A stretch of 64,000 nt of DNA from Herbiconiux daphne (GCF_024979295.1 NZ_JANLCJ010000004.1:1-64000), one strand, 5' to 3'; shown: positions 32,580 through 42,462, counted from the first letter of the stretch. A program made the numbers and translations. The notes: a model not told the origin generated them from the letters alone.

Positions 32580-33869
32580 TCAGCCCAGCTCGCGCGCCAG
32601 GCGCCGCCCGGCCTCCCGAAGCCAGACCACGGTCTCGCCCATCGCCGCCTCGCCGCTGCCGGCCAGCTCGGTGAGCGAGACGGCCGCGTCGAAGCCGCGC
32701 GGCGCATCCTGCAGCAGGCCCGCGACGATCGCCGAGCGGGCTCCGGATGCCGCGGCCAACGACCGCACGTAACTCGGCACCTTTCCCGACTCCGACTGGT
32801 GGTCGTAACGGCCCTCACCGGTCACCACGATGTCGGCTCCCGCGACCTGCGCCGGCAGGCCGATCTCGTCGCCGACCGCTGATGCGCCCGCGGTCAGGGT
32901 GGCGCCCCAGGCGAGCAGGCCGAATCCCGCCCCACCCGCCGCACCGGCACCCGGGGTCTCGGGGTCGGTGCCCCGGGCATCCGTCACCACCCGCGCGAAG
33001 TTCTCGAGGTTCGCCTCGGCCAGGGGAGCGAGTCCGTCGCCGATGCCCTTCTGCGGGCCGAACACCGCTACGGCGCCGAGGCGTCCGAGCAACGGATTCG
33101 TCACGTCACTCAACACCGACGCCCCGCCCGGCGGCAGATCGGCGAGCGTGCTGAAGTCGGCGCGCGCGATGCCGCCCAGGCCACCGTTTCCGGGCTGGAT
33201 CTGCCCGCCGTCAGCCCCCGTGAAACTCGCCCCGAGCACCGAGAGCGCGCCGGCACCCCCATCGGTCGACGAGCTGCCGCCGATGGCGAGCACCAGGCGA
33301 TCGACCCCCGCCGCGAGTGCGGCACGAATGGCCTGACCGAACCCGAGCGTATGCGCCTCGAGCGGCCGCAACGGATCGAGCAGCGTGATGCCACTCGTGT
33401 TCGCGAGCTCGACCACCCCCACCCCGCCGCGCACGTCGTGGCCCCGACCGCCGCCATCCAGCGCGCCACCGCGCCCGCCCGCGCCGCCGCCGTCGCCCGG
33501 GTCGCTCTGCCCGCCCGACACGTCTGCTCCGCCCGCGCCACTCTGCCCGCCCGGCTCACCCGACGCACCCGCACCGCCACGCCCGCCCGCGCCACCGCTC
33601 TCCCCGCCCTCGCCCGGCAGCCACAGCCAATACGCCTCGACCACCCGATCGTCGGGCCCCGTCACCGTCACCGGCATCCGCCGCGCATCCGGCCGCGCGA
33701 TCGCGAACGCGTCGAGCGCACCCTCCCCGCCGTCGGCCATCGGCATCGCCACCACGTCGTCGTCGGGGCGCACCTCCCGCCACCCCTCCGCGATGGCAGC
33801 GGCGACCTCGATCGCCGTCGCGGTTCCTTTGAACGAATCGGGGGCTACGACAACTCGGCGACGGGTCAC
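32580..33869 (-). CDS. Glycerate kinase with Gly-rich insertion
   Basis: Glycerate kinase type-1 family protein, 429 residues versus ~370-380 usual. It starts with VVVAPDSFKGTATAIEVAAA, contains MPMADGGEGALDAF, LAIGGSSSTDGGAGAL, FGPQKG, and ends with the family DIVVTGEGRYDHQSESGKVP block. Residues ~86-147 are an insertion made almost only of Gly/Ala/Ser/Asp/Arg, in a surface loop before VVELANTSGITLL. It would convert glycerate to 2- or 3-phosphoglycerate. The adjacent, divergent D-2-hydroxyacid dehydrogenase may supply glycerate from hydroxypyruvate. GTG 33869 has GAGGGGA upstream. Confidence 0.88.
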   Translation of the reverse strand: MTRRRVVVAPDSFKGTATAIEVAAAIAEGWREVRPDDDVVAMPMADGGEGALDAFAIARPDARRMPVTVTGPDDRVVEAYWLWLPGEGGESGGAGGRGGAGASGEPGGQSGAGGADVSGGQSDPGDGGGAGGRGGALDGGGRGHDVRGGVGVVELANTSGITLLDPLRPLEAHTLGFGQAIRAALAAGVDRLVLAIGGSSSTDGGAGALSVLGASFTGADGGQIQPGNGGLGGIARADFSTLADLPPGGASVLSDVTNPLLGRLGAVAVFGPQKGIGDGLAPLAEANLENFARVVTDARGTDPETPGAGAAGGAGFGLLAWGATLTAGASAVGDEIGLPAQVAGADIVVTGEGRYDHQSESGKVPSYVRSLAAASGARSAIVAGLLQDAPRGFDAAVSLTELAGSGEAAMGETVVWLREAGRRLARELG

Positions 33870-33986
33870 CCGGCTATCCCCTCACGCCCGCACGGGCCCT
33901 GTCAAATCTCCCGCTCCGCCCGACGACGACGGATGCCGCCCCCTCCCGTTTTGTGCAACACGCCCCTGAGGCGCGAGAGTGGTGTC

Positions 33987-34970
33987 ATGGGTACAGCCAG
34001 CGCCGCCGACCACGTTCACGTCACCTTCGAGCTGCCGACGCGTGCAGCCGCCGAGCTCGCCGCGACCGGCCTCGCGACGACCGTCTATTCCGGACCGACC
34101 GGAGAGCCGCGCGCGAGCCTGCTCGAGAGCGTTCGCGGCGCATCCGGAATCATCTGCCTGCTCTCCGACCGCATCGACGCCGAGCTGATGGATGCCGCGG
34201 GCCCGTCGCTTCGGGTCGTCGCGAACTACGCCGTCGGCTACGACAACGTCGACGTCGCGGCCGCGAAGGAACGCGGGATCGTGGTGGCGAACACCCCCGG
34301 CGTGCTCGACAATGCGACCGCCGACCTGGCTTTCGCGCTGCTGCTCGCGACGTCGCGGCGCCTCGTCGAGTCCGACCGCTTCGTGCGGGCGGGCAACGAC
34401 TGGAAGTGGGAGCCCGACCTCTTCGTCGGACTCGACGTGAGCGGAGGCGCGACGCTCGGGATCGTCGGCCTCGGCCGCATCGGCATGGCGGTCGCGCGCC
34501 GGGCGGCCGCGTTCGACATGCAGATCGTGGCCACGGGTTCCCGGGCGTCGAGCCCCGAGGCGGCGGCCCTCGGCGTGAGGGCCGTCGAGCTGCCGGAGCT
34601 GCTGACCACCAGCGACGTCATCAGCCTGCACCTGCCCCTGACCCCCGACACCCACCACCTCATCGGCGCGGCCGAGCTGCAGGCCATGAAGACGTCGGCC
34701 GTGCTCATCAACACCGCCCGCGGACCGATCGTCGACGAGCTCGCCCTCATCGACGCCCTGCGTGACGGGGTGATCGGCGCCGCGGGCCTCGACGTCTACG
34801 AGTGGGAACCCACCGTGAGCAAGGGCCTGCTCAGCCTTCCCAACGTGGTGACCGCGCCGCACATCGGCAGCGCCGGCCGCGCCACCCGCGAGAAGATGGG
34901 CTCCCTGGCCGTGCAGAACGTGACCGCGGTGCTCGCCGGCCGCCCCGCCCCGACGGCGGTGGCGTCATGA
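33987..34970 (+). CDS. D-2-hydroxyacid dehydrogenase (glyoxylate/hydroxypyruvate reductase-like)
   Basis: NAD(P)H-dependent dehydrogenase of 327 residues. NAD site GIVGLGRIGMAVARR near residue 155; catalytic Arg in NTARGPIVDE, Glu in DVYEWEP, and His in TAPHIGSAGRATR. Close similarity is to glyoxylate/hydroxypyruvate reductases (VVANYAVGYDNVDVAAA). Next to glycerate kinase it suggests a short glyoxylate/hydroxypyruvate-to-glycerate-to-phosphoglycerate route. It overlaps the DUF1349 gene by 4 bp. Confidence 0.9.
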   Translation: MGTASAADHVHVTFELPTRAAAELAATGLATTVYSGPTGEPRASLLESVRGASGIICLLSDRIDAELMDAAGPSLRVVANYAVGYDNVDVAAAKERGIVVANTPGVLDNATADLAFALLLATSRRLVESDRFVRAGNDWKWEPDLFVGLDVSGGATLGIVGLGRIGMAVARRAAAFDMQIVATGSRASSPEAAALGVRAVELPELLTTSDVISLHLPLTPDTHHLIGAAELQAMKTSAVLINTARGPIVDELALIDALRDGVIGAAGLDVYEWEPTVSKGLLSLPNVVTAPHIGSAGRATREKMGSLAVQNVTAVLAGRPAPTAVAS

Positions 34971-35563
34971 CCGCGGCCACCCGCGACATCCCCTGGAGCA
35001 CCGGCACCTGGACCAACGAGCCCGCCGCCACCCGCGAGACCCCCGCGGGTCTCGCGGTCACCGCGATCGAGGGCAGCGACGCCTGGCGCACCACCGCCTA
35101 CGGCTTCGTGCACGACTCCGAACACGCGCTGCTCGCTCCGTTCGAGCGCGGCCAAGCCCTCGAGGTCGCGTTCGTCGCCGACCTCACCGGCGAGTTCGAC
35201 CAGGCCGGCCTCTTCGTGCGCGCCGCCGACGACCACTGGGTCAAGACCGGCATCGAGCTCTCCGACGGCGTCGCCCAGGTCGGCGCCGTCGTCACCGCAC
35301 CGGTCTCCGACTGGTCGATGGCACCGGTGCCCGAATGGCAGGGCCGCGAGGTCACCATGCGCGCGAGCTGGGCGGGCGACGCCCTGACGATTCGCGCTCG
35401 CGTCGACGGTGAGCCCTTCCGCCTCGTGCGAGTCGTGCCGTTCGACCCGGATGCCGCGGTGGCGGTCTCGGCCGGCCCCCTCGTCTCGGCTCCCACCCGT
35501 GCGGGCCTCACCGTGCGCTTCGTCTCCTGGCGTCTCACCGCCGCCGACGAATCCCTGCACTGA
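34967..35563 (+). CDS. DUF1349 domain protein
   Basis: A 198-residue cytoplasmic protein of the DUF1349 family, a concanavalin A-like lectin/glucanase fold (DIPWSTGTWTNEP, DQAGLFVRAADDHWVKTGIE, TMRASWAGDALTIRARVDG). Its biochemical role is unknown; carbohydrate binding is suggested by fold. ATG 34967 overlaps the dehydrogenase stop (ATGA). The stop codon lies in a 19-bp tandem duplication (35548-35585). Confidence 0.82.
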   Translation: MTAATRDIPWSTGTWTNEPAATRETPAGLAVTAIEGSDAWRTTAYGFVHDSEHALLAPFERGQALEVAFVADLTGEFDQAGLFVRAADDHWVKTGIELSDGVAQVGAVVTAPVSDWSMAPVPEWQGREVTMRASWAGDALTIRARVDGEPFRLVRVVPFDPDAAVAVSAGPLVSAPTRAGLTVRFVSWRLTAADESLH

Positions 35564-35585
35564 GATCGAATCCCTGCACTGAGAT
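35548..35585. repeat. 19-bp tandem duplication across the DUF1349 stop codon
   Basis: CGAATCCCTGCACTGAGAT occurs twice, head to tail, at 35548-35566 and 35567-35585. The first copy contains the gene's TGA. It looks like a recent replication-slippage event. Confidence 0.9.
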
Positions 35586-35612
35586 CCTTGCGCCGAGCCG
35601 GCCCTCGGTTGA

Positions 35613-35676
35613 CGGATGCAGAAATAGCGAGGACCGACGCCCTATTCGACGTCGGTCCTCGCTATTTCGGCATCCG
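35613..35676. terminator. Long hairpin between convergent DUF1349 and nrdF genes, probable bidirectional terminator
   Basis: Inverted repeat with 27-bp arms (35613-35639 and 35650-35676), a 10-nt loop and one mismatched pair; the central part GAAATAGCGAGGACCGACG is perfect. It sits 12 bp from the nrdF stop, in the gap between convergent genes. There is no long T-tract, so terminator function is inferred from position. Confidence 0.6.
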
Positions 35677-35687
35677 CTAACCAGCAG

Positions 35688-36739
<1,052 letters not shown>

Positions 36740-36750
36740 GCGGAGGGGGG

Positions 36751-38898
36751 CTAGAGCATGCAGCTGACGCAGCCGTCGATCTCCGTGCCCTCGAGCGCGA
36801 GCTGGCGCAGGCGGATGTAGTAGATCGTCTTGATGCCCTTGCGCCAGGCGTAGATCTGCGCCTTGTTGATGTCGCGCGTGGTCGCGGTGTCTTTGAAGAA
36901 CAAAGTCAGCGAGAGACCCTGGTCGACGTGCTGCGTGGCCGCGGCGTAGGTGTCGATGATCTTCTCGGCACCGATCTCGTAGGCGTCGTCGTAGTACTCG
37001 AGGTTGTCGTTCGTGAGGAACGGCGCCGGGTAGTAGACGCGGCCGATCTTGCCCTCTTTGCGGATCTCGATCTTCGACGCCACCGGGTGGATCGACGAGG
37101 TCGAGTTGTTGATGTACGAGATCGATCCGGTCGGCGGCACGGCCTGCAGGTTCTGGTTGTAGATGCCGTGCTGCTGGATGGATGCCTTCAGCTCGAGCCA
37201 GTCGGACTGGGTCGGGATGTGGATGCCCGAGTCGGCGAAGAGACCGGCGACACGTGCCGTGGCGGGCTCCCACGCGACATCCGTGTACTTGTCGAAGAAC
37301 TCACCGGATGCGTAGGTGCTGTCTTCGAAGCCGTCGAAGCGCTCGGAGCGCTCGATCGCGATCTGGTTCGAGGCACGCAGGGCGTGGAACAGCACGGTGT
37401 AGAAGTAGATGTTCGTGAAGTCGACCCCCTCTTCCGACCCGTAGAAGACGCGCTCACGGGCGAGGTAGCCGTGCAGGTTCATCTGGCCGAGGCCGATGGC
37501 GTGCGACTTGTCGTTGCCGTCTTCGATCGAGCGCACCGACGCGATGTGCGACTGGTTCGACACCGAGGTGAGGCCGCGGATGGCGGTCTCGACGGTGCGG
37601 CCGAAGTCGGGCGAGTCCATGGTGAGCGCGATGTTCAGCGAGCCCAGGTTGCACGAGATGTCTTTGCCGATGGCCGCGTAGGAGAGGTCTTCGTTGTAGG
37701 TCGTCGGCGTGTTGACCTGGAGGATCTCGGAGCACAGGTTCGACATGTTGATGCGGCCCTTGATGGGGTTCGCCTTGTTGACGGTGTCTTCGTACATGAT
37801 GTACGGGTAGCCCGACTCGAACTGGATCTCGGCGAGGGTCTGAAAGAACTCGCGCGCCTTGATCTTGGTCTTGCGGATGCGCGGGTCGTCGACCATCTCG
37901 CGGTATTTCTCGGTGACCGAGATGTCGCCGAACGGCAGGCCGTAGACCTTCTCGACGTCGTAGGGCGAGAAGAGGTACATGTCTTCGTCGTTCTTCGCGA
38001 GCTCGAAGGTGATGTCGGGCACCACGACGCCGAGCGACAGCGTCTTGATGCGGATCTTCTCATCGGCGTTCTCGCGCTTGGTGTCGAGGAACTTCATGAT
38101 GTCGGGGTGGTGCGCCGAGAGGTACACCGCACCCGCGCCCTGACGGGCGCCGAGCTGGTTGGCGTAGCTGAAGCTGTCTTCGAGCAGCTTCATGACGGGG
38201 ATGATGCCCGACGACTGGTTCTCGATCTGCTTGATCGGCGCGCCGGCCTCACGGATGTTCGAGAGCAGCAGGGCCACGCCGCCGCCGCGCTTCGAGAGCT
38301 GCAGCGCCGAGTTGATGCCGCGGGCGATCGACTCCATGTTGTCTTCGATGCGCAGCAGGAAGCACGACACGAGCTCGCCGCGCTGCGCCTTGCCCGTGTT
38401 GAGGAAGGTGGGGGTTGCCGGCTGGAAGCGGCCGCCGATGATCTCTTCGACCAGGTTGGTGGCGAGCGTCTCGTCGCCCTGGGCGAGGCCGAGGGCCGTC
38501 ATCACCACGCGGTCTTCGAAGCGCTCGAGGTAGCGCTTGCCGTCGAAGGTCTTCAGTGTGTAGGAGGTGTAGTACTTGAACGCGCCGAGGAAGGTGTCGA
38601 AGCGGAACTTCTTCGAGTAGGCGAGGTCGTTGAGCTGCTGGATGAACTCGAACGAGTACTGATCGAGCACCTCCTTCTCGTAGTACTCCTTCTCGACCAG
38701 GTAGTCGAGGCGCTCCTTCAGGTTGTGGAAGAAGACGGTGTTCTGGTTGACGTGCTGCAGGAAGTACTGCTTCGCGGCCTCTTTGTCTTTGTCGAACTGG
38801 ATCAGCCCGTTCTCGTCATAGAGGTTCAACATCGCGTTGAGCGAGTGGTAGTCGAGCGCCGGCGCCGCGGTGGGGGCGTCGATCAGAGTTGCTTCCAC
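36751..38898 (-). CDS. nrdE: Class Ib ribonucleotide reductase, large subunit
   Basis: Catalytic alpha subunit, 715 residues, normal length, reducing ribonucleoside diphosphates. C179 in [10 protein letters not shown] and the Cys in ISCNLGSLN form the redox pair; the N-x-C-x-E catalytic set is in MSNLCSEI; the C-terminal CVSCML passes electrons from Nrd[19 protein letters not shown] is the phosphate-binding region. No ATP-cone is present, as expected for class Ib. The GTG start at 38898 overlaps the end of nrdI by 16 bp, so the two are translationally coupled. Confidence 0.97.
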   Translation of the reverse strand: MEATLIDAPTAAPALDYHSLNAMLNLYDENGLIQFDKDKEAAKQYFLQHVNQNTVFFHNLKERLDYLVEKEYYEKEVLDQYSFEFIQQLNDLAYSKKFRFDTFLGAFKYYTSYTLKTFDGKRYLERFEDRVVMTALGLAQGDETLATNLVEEIIGGRFQPATPTFLNTGKAQRGELVSCFLLRIEDNMESIARGINSALQLSKRGGGVALLLSNIREAGAPIKQIENQSSGIIPVMKLLEDSFSYANQLGARQGAGAVYLSAHHPDIMKFLDTKRENADEKIRIKTLSLGVVVPDITFELAKNDEDMYLFSPYDVEKVYGLPFGDISVTEKYREMVDDPRIRKTKIKAREFFQTLAEIQFESGYPYIMYEDTVNKANPIKGRINMSNLCSEILQVNTPTTYNEDLSYAAIGKDISCNLGSLNIALTMDSPDFGRTVETAIRGLTSVSNQSHIASVRSIEDGNDKSHAIGLGQMNLHGYLARERVFYGSEEGVDFTNIYFYTVLFHALRASNQIAIERSERFDGFEDSTYASGEFFDKYTDVAWEPATARVAGLFADSGIHIPTQSDWLELKASIQQHGIYNQNLQAVPPTGSISYINNSTSSIHPVASKIEIRKEGKIGRVYYPAPFLTNDNLEYYDDAYEIGAEKIIDTYAAATQHVDQGLSLTLFFKDTATTRDINKAQIYAWRKGIKTIYYIRLRQLALEGTEIDGCVSCML

Positions 38899-39287
38899 AG
38901 TCTGTCCAATCCAATCTGGACGGCCTCGCGGTCATCCGGGGTTCCGAATACTTCGAATCGATAGAGCAGCGGAACCTGTGTCTTGCGCGCGACGATATCG
39001 CCCGCAAGGCAGTAGGCCTCGCCGAAATTGGTGTTGCCCGCGGCGATGACGCCCCGGATGAATGATCTGTTCTGCTCGTCGTTGAGAAAATGGATCACCT
39101 GTTTGGGAACGGCCCCGCCCATGCCGCCGCCCCCATAGGTGGGGAGCACGAGCACGTAGGGCTTGGTCGCCGTGAGCCGTTCTTCTCGGGAGTAGATCGG
39201 GATGCGCGACGCCGGTCGATCGAGCGACTCGACGAAGCGGCGGGTGTTTCCGGAGACACTCGAGAAGTAGACGAGGTCGTCGGACAC
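38883..39287 (-). CDS. nrdI: Flavodoxin-like NrdI protein
   Basis: FMN protein of 134 residues that supplies the oxidant to assemble the Mn2-tyrosyl radical in NrdF. Seen: [18 protein letters not shown] (FMN phosphate loop), [17 protein letters not shown] (flavin loop), and [20 protein letters not shown] 39287 is chosen because it starts the family's conserved N-terminus and lies only 4 bp after the nrdH stop; an upstream in-frame extension would overlap nrdH. Confidence 0.93.
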   Translation of the reverse strand: MSDDLVYFSSVSGNTRRFVESLDRPASRIPIYSREERLTATKPYVLVLPTYGGGGMGGAVPKQVIHFLNDEQNRSFIRGVIAAGNTNFGEAYCLAGDIVARKTQVPLLYRFEVFGTPDDREAVQIGLDRLWKQL

Positions 39288-39291
39288 GAAC

Positions 39292-39531
39292 CTAGCTCGC
39301 GGCGAGGCGCGCGAGCTCTTCGATCTTGTCGGGGCGGAAGCCCGACCAGTGGTCACCCTCGGAGGTCATGACGACCGGAGCCTGGAGGTAGCCGAGTTCT
39401 TTGACGGTTTCGAGAGCCTTCTCGTCGACCGAGAGGTCGAAGATCTCGAACTCGAGGCCCTTGTTCTCGAGGGCGCGATAGGTTGCCGTGCACTGAACGC
39501 AGGAGGGCTTCGTGTAGACCGTGATTGCCAT
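39292..39531 (-). CDS. nrdH: Glutaredoxin-like NrdH redoxin
   Basis: Electron donor to NrdE, 79 residues. The redox motif CVQC is at residues 11-14 and the thioredoxin-reductase docking part WSGFRPDKI is near the C-terminus. GAAAGGTG lies 8 nt upstream of ATG 39531. It is the first gene of nrdHIEF, downstream of two NrdR boxes. Confidence 0.96.
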   Translation of the reverse strand: MAITVYTKPSCVQCTATYRALENKGLEFEIFDLSVDEKALETVKELGYLQAPVVMTSEGDHWSGFRPDKIEELARLAAS

Positions 39532-39650
39532 AAGGAATGCACCTTTCTCGTGAGAAAGAAAATGTTGAAAGAGCAGTGGTTTCCTGGCCGGATCTCTGCA
39601 GATCTGGATGATCGTCCACACTTCTGTGGCCTCTCAGCGCCGGGAGTTCA

Positions 39651-39698
39651 ATACTACATCTAGTTGTTCTCGATATCGAGTACCCCTAGATGAAGTGT
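39651..39698. promoter_or_regulatory. Pair of NrdR boxes flanking a perfect 12-bp palindrome
   Basis: Box 1 (39651-39666) has the core ACTACATCTAGT and box 2 (39683-39698) the core CCTAGATGAAGTGT; both match the CwAnATnnwG heart of the NrdR consensus. Their centres are 32 bp apart (three helical turns), the usual NrdR arrangement. Between them, at 39669-39680, is CTCGATATCGAG, a perfect palindrome. The pair lies 120-167 bp upstream of nrdH. NrdR with ATP/dATP would repress the operon here. Confidence 0.8.
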
Positions 39699-39711
39699 TA
39701 CACCGGTGTAA

Positions 39712-39810
39712 TTATCCACAGGCCATCCACACCTGTGCACAGCTTTTCGTGACTGTTCATCCACAGCCAGAACGGCGAAAATCCGGCGGTTCTGCCGCGC
39801 CTGTGGAGAG
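39712..39810. promoter_or_regulatory. Cluster of DnaA-box-like sites upstream of the nrd promoter
   Basis: A perfect DnaA box TTATCCACA is at 39712-39720, followed by CCATCCACA (39723-39731), TCATCCACA (39757-39765) and, inverted, TGTGGAGAG (39802-39810). It lies just upstream of the NrdR boxes, and the rest of this 358-bp intergenic region (39532-39889) shows no gene. DnaA control of ribonucleotide reductase genes is known in other bacteria; here it is inferred. Confidence 0.5.
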
Positions 39811-39889
39811 AAGCCGGCTGTTGGTCTGAGGATAACTTTCGCCACCGACATCCGGCGTGTCGGGCGTGTCGCCGCCCGCCACCGGCGTG

Positions 39890-41134
39890 TCACTCCCCGA
39901 CGATCACCCAGTCGTGCGGCGCGAGCGTGACGCCGGCCGCCACGAGCGGCTCGTCGCTCAGGTTGAGGCCCACCACGAGTCGCTCGCCGGGGCCCGCCGA
40001 CACCTCGTAGACGTAGCCGAGGTTGCTGAGCGAGAGCGTGTTCGTGGTCGCGCGGTGGAGCCACGGATGCCGCCGCCGCACGCCGATCAGCCGCTGATGC
40101 AGCTCGAACACCTCCCGGCCCTCCTCGCCCGGCCAGTCGGCCGTGGGCGCGACCGGATACGCCGGCCGGATCGCGTCGTCACCGCCGGCGCGCTCCTCCT
40201 TCACCCCGTGCAACCCGATCTCGTCGCCGTAGTAGACGGCCGGGGTGCCGCCCACCGTCATCAGCACGACGAGCGCGTGGGCGTGGTGCCGCGCATCCGT
40301 CACCTGGTCGGCCAGGCGCGTCACGTCGTGGTTGCCCACGAAGGTGTAGGGCACGAAGGTCTCGAGAAAGCCCGCGTGCCGCTGCAGCGCCCAGTCGAGC
40401 TCGAAGAAGTTGCCCGACTCGATCGAGCTCCAGATGGCCTTCCACAGCTCGTACTGGGTGACGCTGTCGAGCCCGCTGGCCTCGACGAACTCGACGTAGT
40501 CGCCGTGCAGCACCTCTCCGAACACGTAGGCGTGCGGATGCTCGGCCCGCACCCGCGGCAGCACCGAGCGCCAGAAGGCGGCCGGGGTGGAGTAGGCGGC
40601 ATCGAGCCGCCAGCCGTCGGCGCCGAGCGCCAGCCAGTGGTTCATCACCGACACCACGTAGTCGGCCACGGCGGGCTCGTCGTGGTTCAGCGCCACCAGG
40701 GCGTCGTGCCCCTCGAAGTTCTCGAACGAGCCGTCGGCCGCGCGGCGGAACCAGGCGTTCTCGGGCGCGGCGGCATCCGCCTCCGCCCGCTTCAGCGGCG
40801 CGAACCCACGACCGACGTGATTGAACACCCCGTCGAGCAGCACCCGGATGCCGCGGGCGTGGGCCTTCTCGATGAACTCCGCGAAATCGGCCTCATCGCC
40901 CAGGCGGGGGTCGATGGCGAAATGATCGATGGTGTCGTAGCCGTGGGAGCCGGAGTCGAAGATCGGGCCGAGCGCTAGCCCGTTCGCTCCGAGCCGGGTG
41001 AGGTGGTCGAACCAGCGCTCGAGCCGCGGCATCCGGTGTTCGAGGCGGCGGTCGGCGCCCGTGGTGTCGGCGCCGAGGAATCCGAGCGGGTAGACGTGCC
41101 ACCAGATCGCGTGCTCAACCCACGAGTTCGTCAC
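39890..41134 (-). CDS. GH13 (alpha-amylase family) glycosidase
   Basis: TIM-barrel enzyme of 414 residues without signal peptide, so cytoplasmic. GH13 regions: VLLDGVFNHVGRG (region I), GWRLDAAY with the nucleophile Asp, VFGEVLHG with the acid Glu, and FVGNHDVTR with the stabiliser Asp. The barrel start is ATIWWHVYPLGF-like (EHAIWWHVYPLGFLGAD). It is short for the family and has a small C-terminal beta domain. It closes the long minus-strand nucleoside-type operon, 14 bp after the cupin gene, which is an odd partner for nucleoside genes; alpha-1,4-glucan or maltooligosaccharide hydrolysis is likely. Confidence 0.85.
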   Translation of the reverse strand: MTNSWVEHAIWWHVYPLGFLGADTTGADRRLEHRMPRLERWFDHLTRLGANGLALGPIFDSGSHGYDTIDHFAIDPRLGDEADFAEFIEKAHARGIRVLLDGVFNHVGRGFAPLKRAEADAAAPENAWFRRAADGSFENFEGHDALVALNHDEPAVADYVVSVMNHWLALGADGWRLDAAYSTPAAFWRSVLPRVRAEHPHAYVFGEVLHGDYVEFVEASGLDSVTQYELWKAIWSSIESGNFFELDWALQRHAGFLETFVPYTFVGNHDVTRLADQVTDARHHAHALVVLMTVGGTPAVYYGDEIGLHGVKEERAGGDDAIRPAYPVAPTADWPGEEGREVFELHQRLIGVRRRHPWLHRATTNTLSLSNLGYVYEVSAGPGERLVVGLNLSDEPLVAAGVTLAPHDWVIVGE

Positions 41135-41148
41135 ACGCCATTATCGCC

Positions 41149-41622
41149 TCAGAAGCGGCTGACGCGCTCGATGCGGGCGGCGGCCCGGGGGTAGCGGGCG
41201 GCGAGCTCGGCCGCCACCGCGAACACCACCTCGTGCTCCACGTAGGGCGGCGACATGTAGGTGCCGAGCAGCGACCACTCGCCGAGTGGTTCGGCGGCCA
41301 CCCACACGCCCGGCGGCACCGCGACCTGGGGTCGCTGGCCCGCCGCGAGGTCGAGCCCGAGCACCGGTTGCTCGACGCGTCCATCGGGATGGAGCAGCAG
41401 CATCTCGGTCGGGGCACCACCGTGATAGAACCAGATCTCCACGTGCGGCAGCACGTGCAGCCCCGAGTAGTCGGGCGCCTCGAGCAGAAAGGTGATGGCC
41501 GACGACGTCTCGTCCTGCCAGGTCTGCGCCAGCATGCCGCCCTCCACCGGCAGAGGGCGCATGCCGAGGAGCTCCGTGATGCGCGCGGCCGTCAACGCCT
41601 CGGCCGCATCGTTCGCGGTCAC
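41149..41622 (-). CDS. DUF985-type cupin protein
   Basis: A 157-residue single-domain cupin of the DUF985 family. Family blocks seen are LLGMRPLPVEGGMLAQTW, SSAITFLLEAPDYSGLHVL with HVEIWFYHGG, and VPPGVWVAAEPLGEWSLLGT. These proteins may bind metal or small carbohydrates; no function is established. GTG 41622 overlaps the SDR stop (GTGA), so it is in the same operon. Confidence 0.82.
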   Translation of the reverse strand: MTANDAAEALTAARITELLGMRPLPVEGGMLAQTWQDETSSAITFLLEAPDYSGLHVLPHVEIWFYHGGAPTEMLLLHPDGRVEQPVLGLDLAAGQRPQVAVPPGVWVAAEPLGEWSLLGTYMSPPYVEHEVVFAVAAELAARYPRAAARIERVSRF

Positions 41623-42461
41623 GAGGCCAGCACCCCTCCGTCGACGTTGATCGCCTGGCCGCGCACGGCCGACGCCGCGCCCGACAACAGGAACGAGATG
41701 ACCCGCGCGACCTCCACCGGCGCGACGTGGCGGCCGAGCTGCTCGTTCGCCATCGACGCGAAGATGTCGTCGCGGTCACCGCCGGTGAAACCCGCGAACG
41801 TGTCGGCGACCTGATCGAGCATCGGGGTGTCGACGCCGCCCGGGCAGACGCAGTTGACCGAGATGCCGAGCGGCGCCCACTCCTCGGCCAGAGAGCGGGT
41901 GAGGTTGATCACGGCGGCCTTGGTGGCGTTGTAGGCCACCATGTCGGGGTGGCCCTTCTTGCCCGAATCGGAGGCGACGTTCACGACGCTGCCACCGCCC
42001 GCCCCGGCGAGGTGCTCGCCGATCAGCCGGGTGGCCTCGAAGGTGCCGAAGACGTTCACGTCGAACTGCGCCTGCCAGTCGGCCGGTGTGTGGTCGAAGG
42101 CCGAGCGGATGCGCACGATCGCCGCGTTGTTGACCCAGCCGTCGACGCGGCCGAGCAGACCGACCGAGCGCGCGACGCCCTCGGGGATCGACGCCGGGTC
42201 GGCCAGATCCATCGGCACCACGTGCACGCCCGCGGCTGTTCCGCCGAGTCGATCGGCCACCTCCTGCGCGGCGGGCAGGGCGTGCGGCAGCTCGGTGATC
42301 ACCACGCGCGCTCCCTCGGCGGCGAGCAGTTCGGCGGTGGCCCGCCCGATGCCGGTCGACGCGCCGGTGACCACGAACGAGCGCCCCGCGTGCACGGCGA
42401 AGACGGGCAGCTCGGGAACCGGCATCGGTGTGAGGCGGCCGTAGCGCGTGAGCTCGGCCAT
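41619..42461 (-). CDS. Short-chain dehydrogenase/reductase
   Basis: Classical SDR of 280 residues. Cofactor motif VVTGASTGIGRATAE at ~30, NNAA in WVNNAAIVRIR, catalytic Ser in VVNVASDSGKKG, and YxxxK as YNATK; the C-terminus GQAINVDGGVLAS is typical. A 25-residue N-terminal extension precedes the fold. It starts 1 bp from the thymidine phosphorylase stop. In this locus it may oxidise a sugar or base released from a nucleoside; substrate unknown. Confidence 0.88.
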   Translation of the reverse strand: MAELTRYGRLTPMPVPELPVFAVHAGRSFVVTGASTGIGRATAELLAAEGARVVITELPHALPAAQEVADRLGGTAAGVHVVPMDLADPASIPEGVARSVGLLGRVDGWVNNAAIVRIRSAFDHTPADWQAQFDVNVFGTFEATRLIGEHLAGAGGGSVVNVASDSGKKGHPDMVAYNATKAAVINLTRSLAEEWAPLGISVNCVCPGGVDTPMLDQVADTFAGFTGGDRDDIFASMANEQLGRHVAPVEVARVISFLLSGAASAVRGQAINVDGGVLAS

Positions 42462-42462
42462 C

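Noticed and set aside
39712..39810. Chromosomal origin of replication
   Set aside because: DnaA boxes are few and there is no dnaA, dnaN, gyrB or AT-rich unwinding region beside them.
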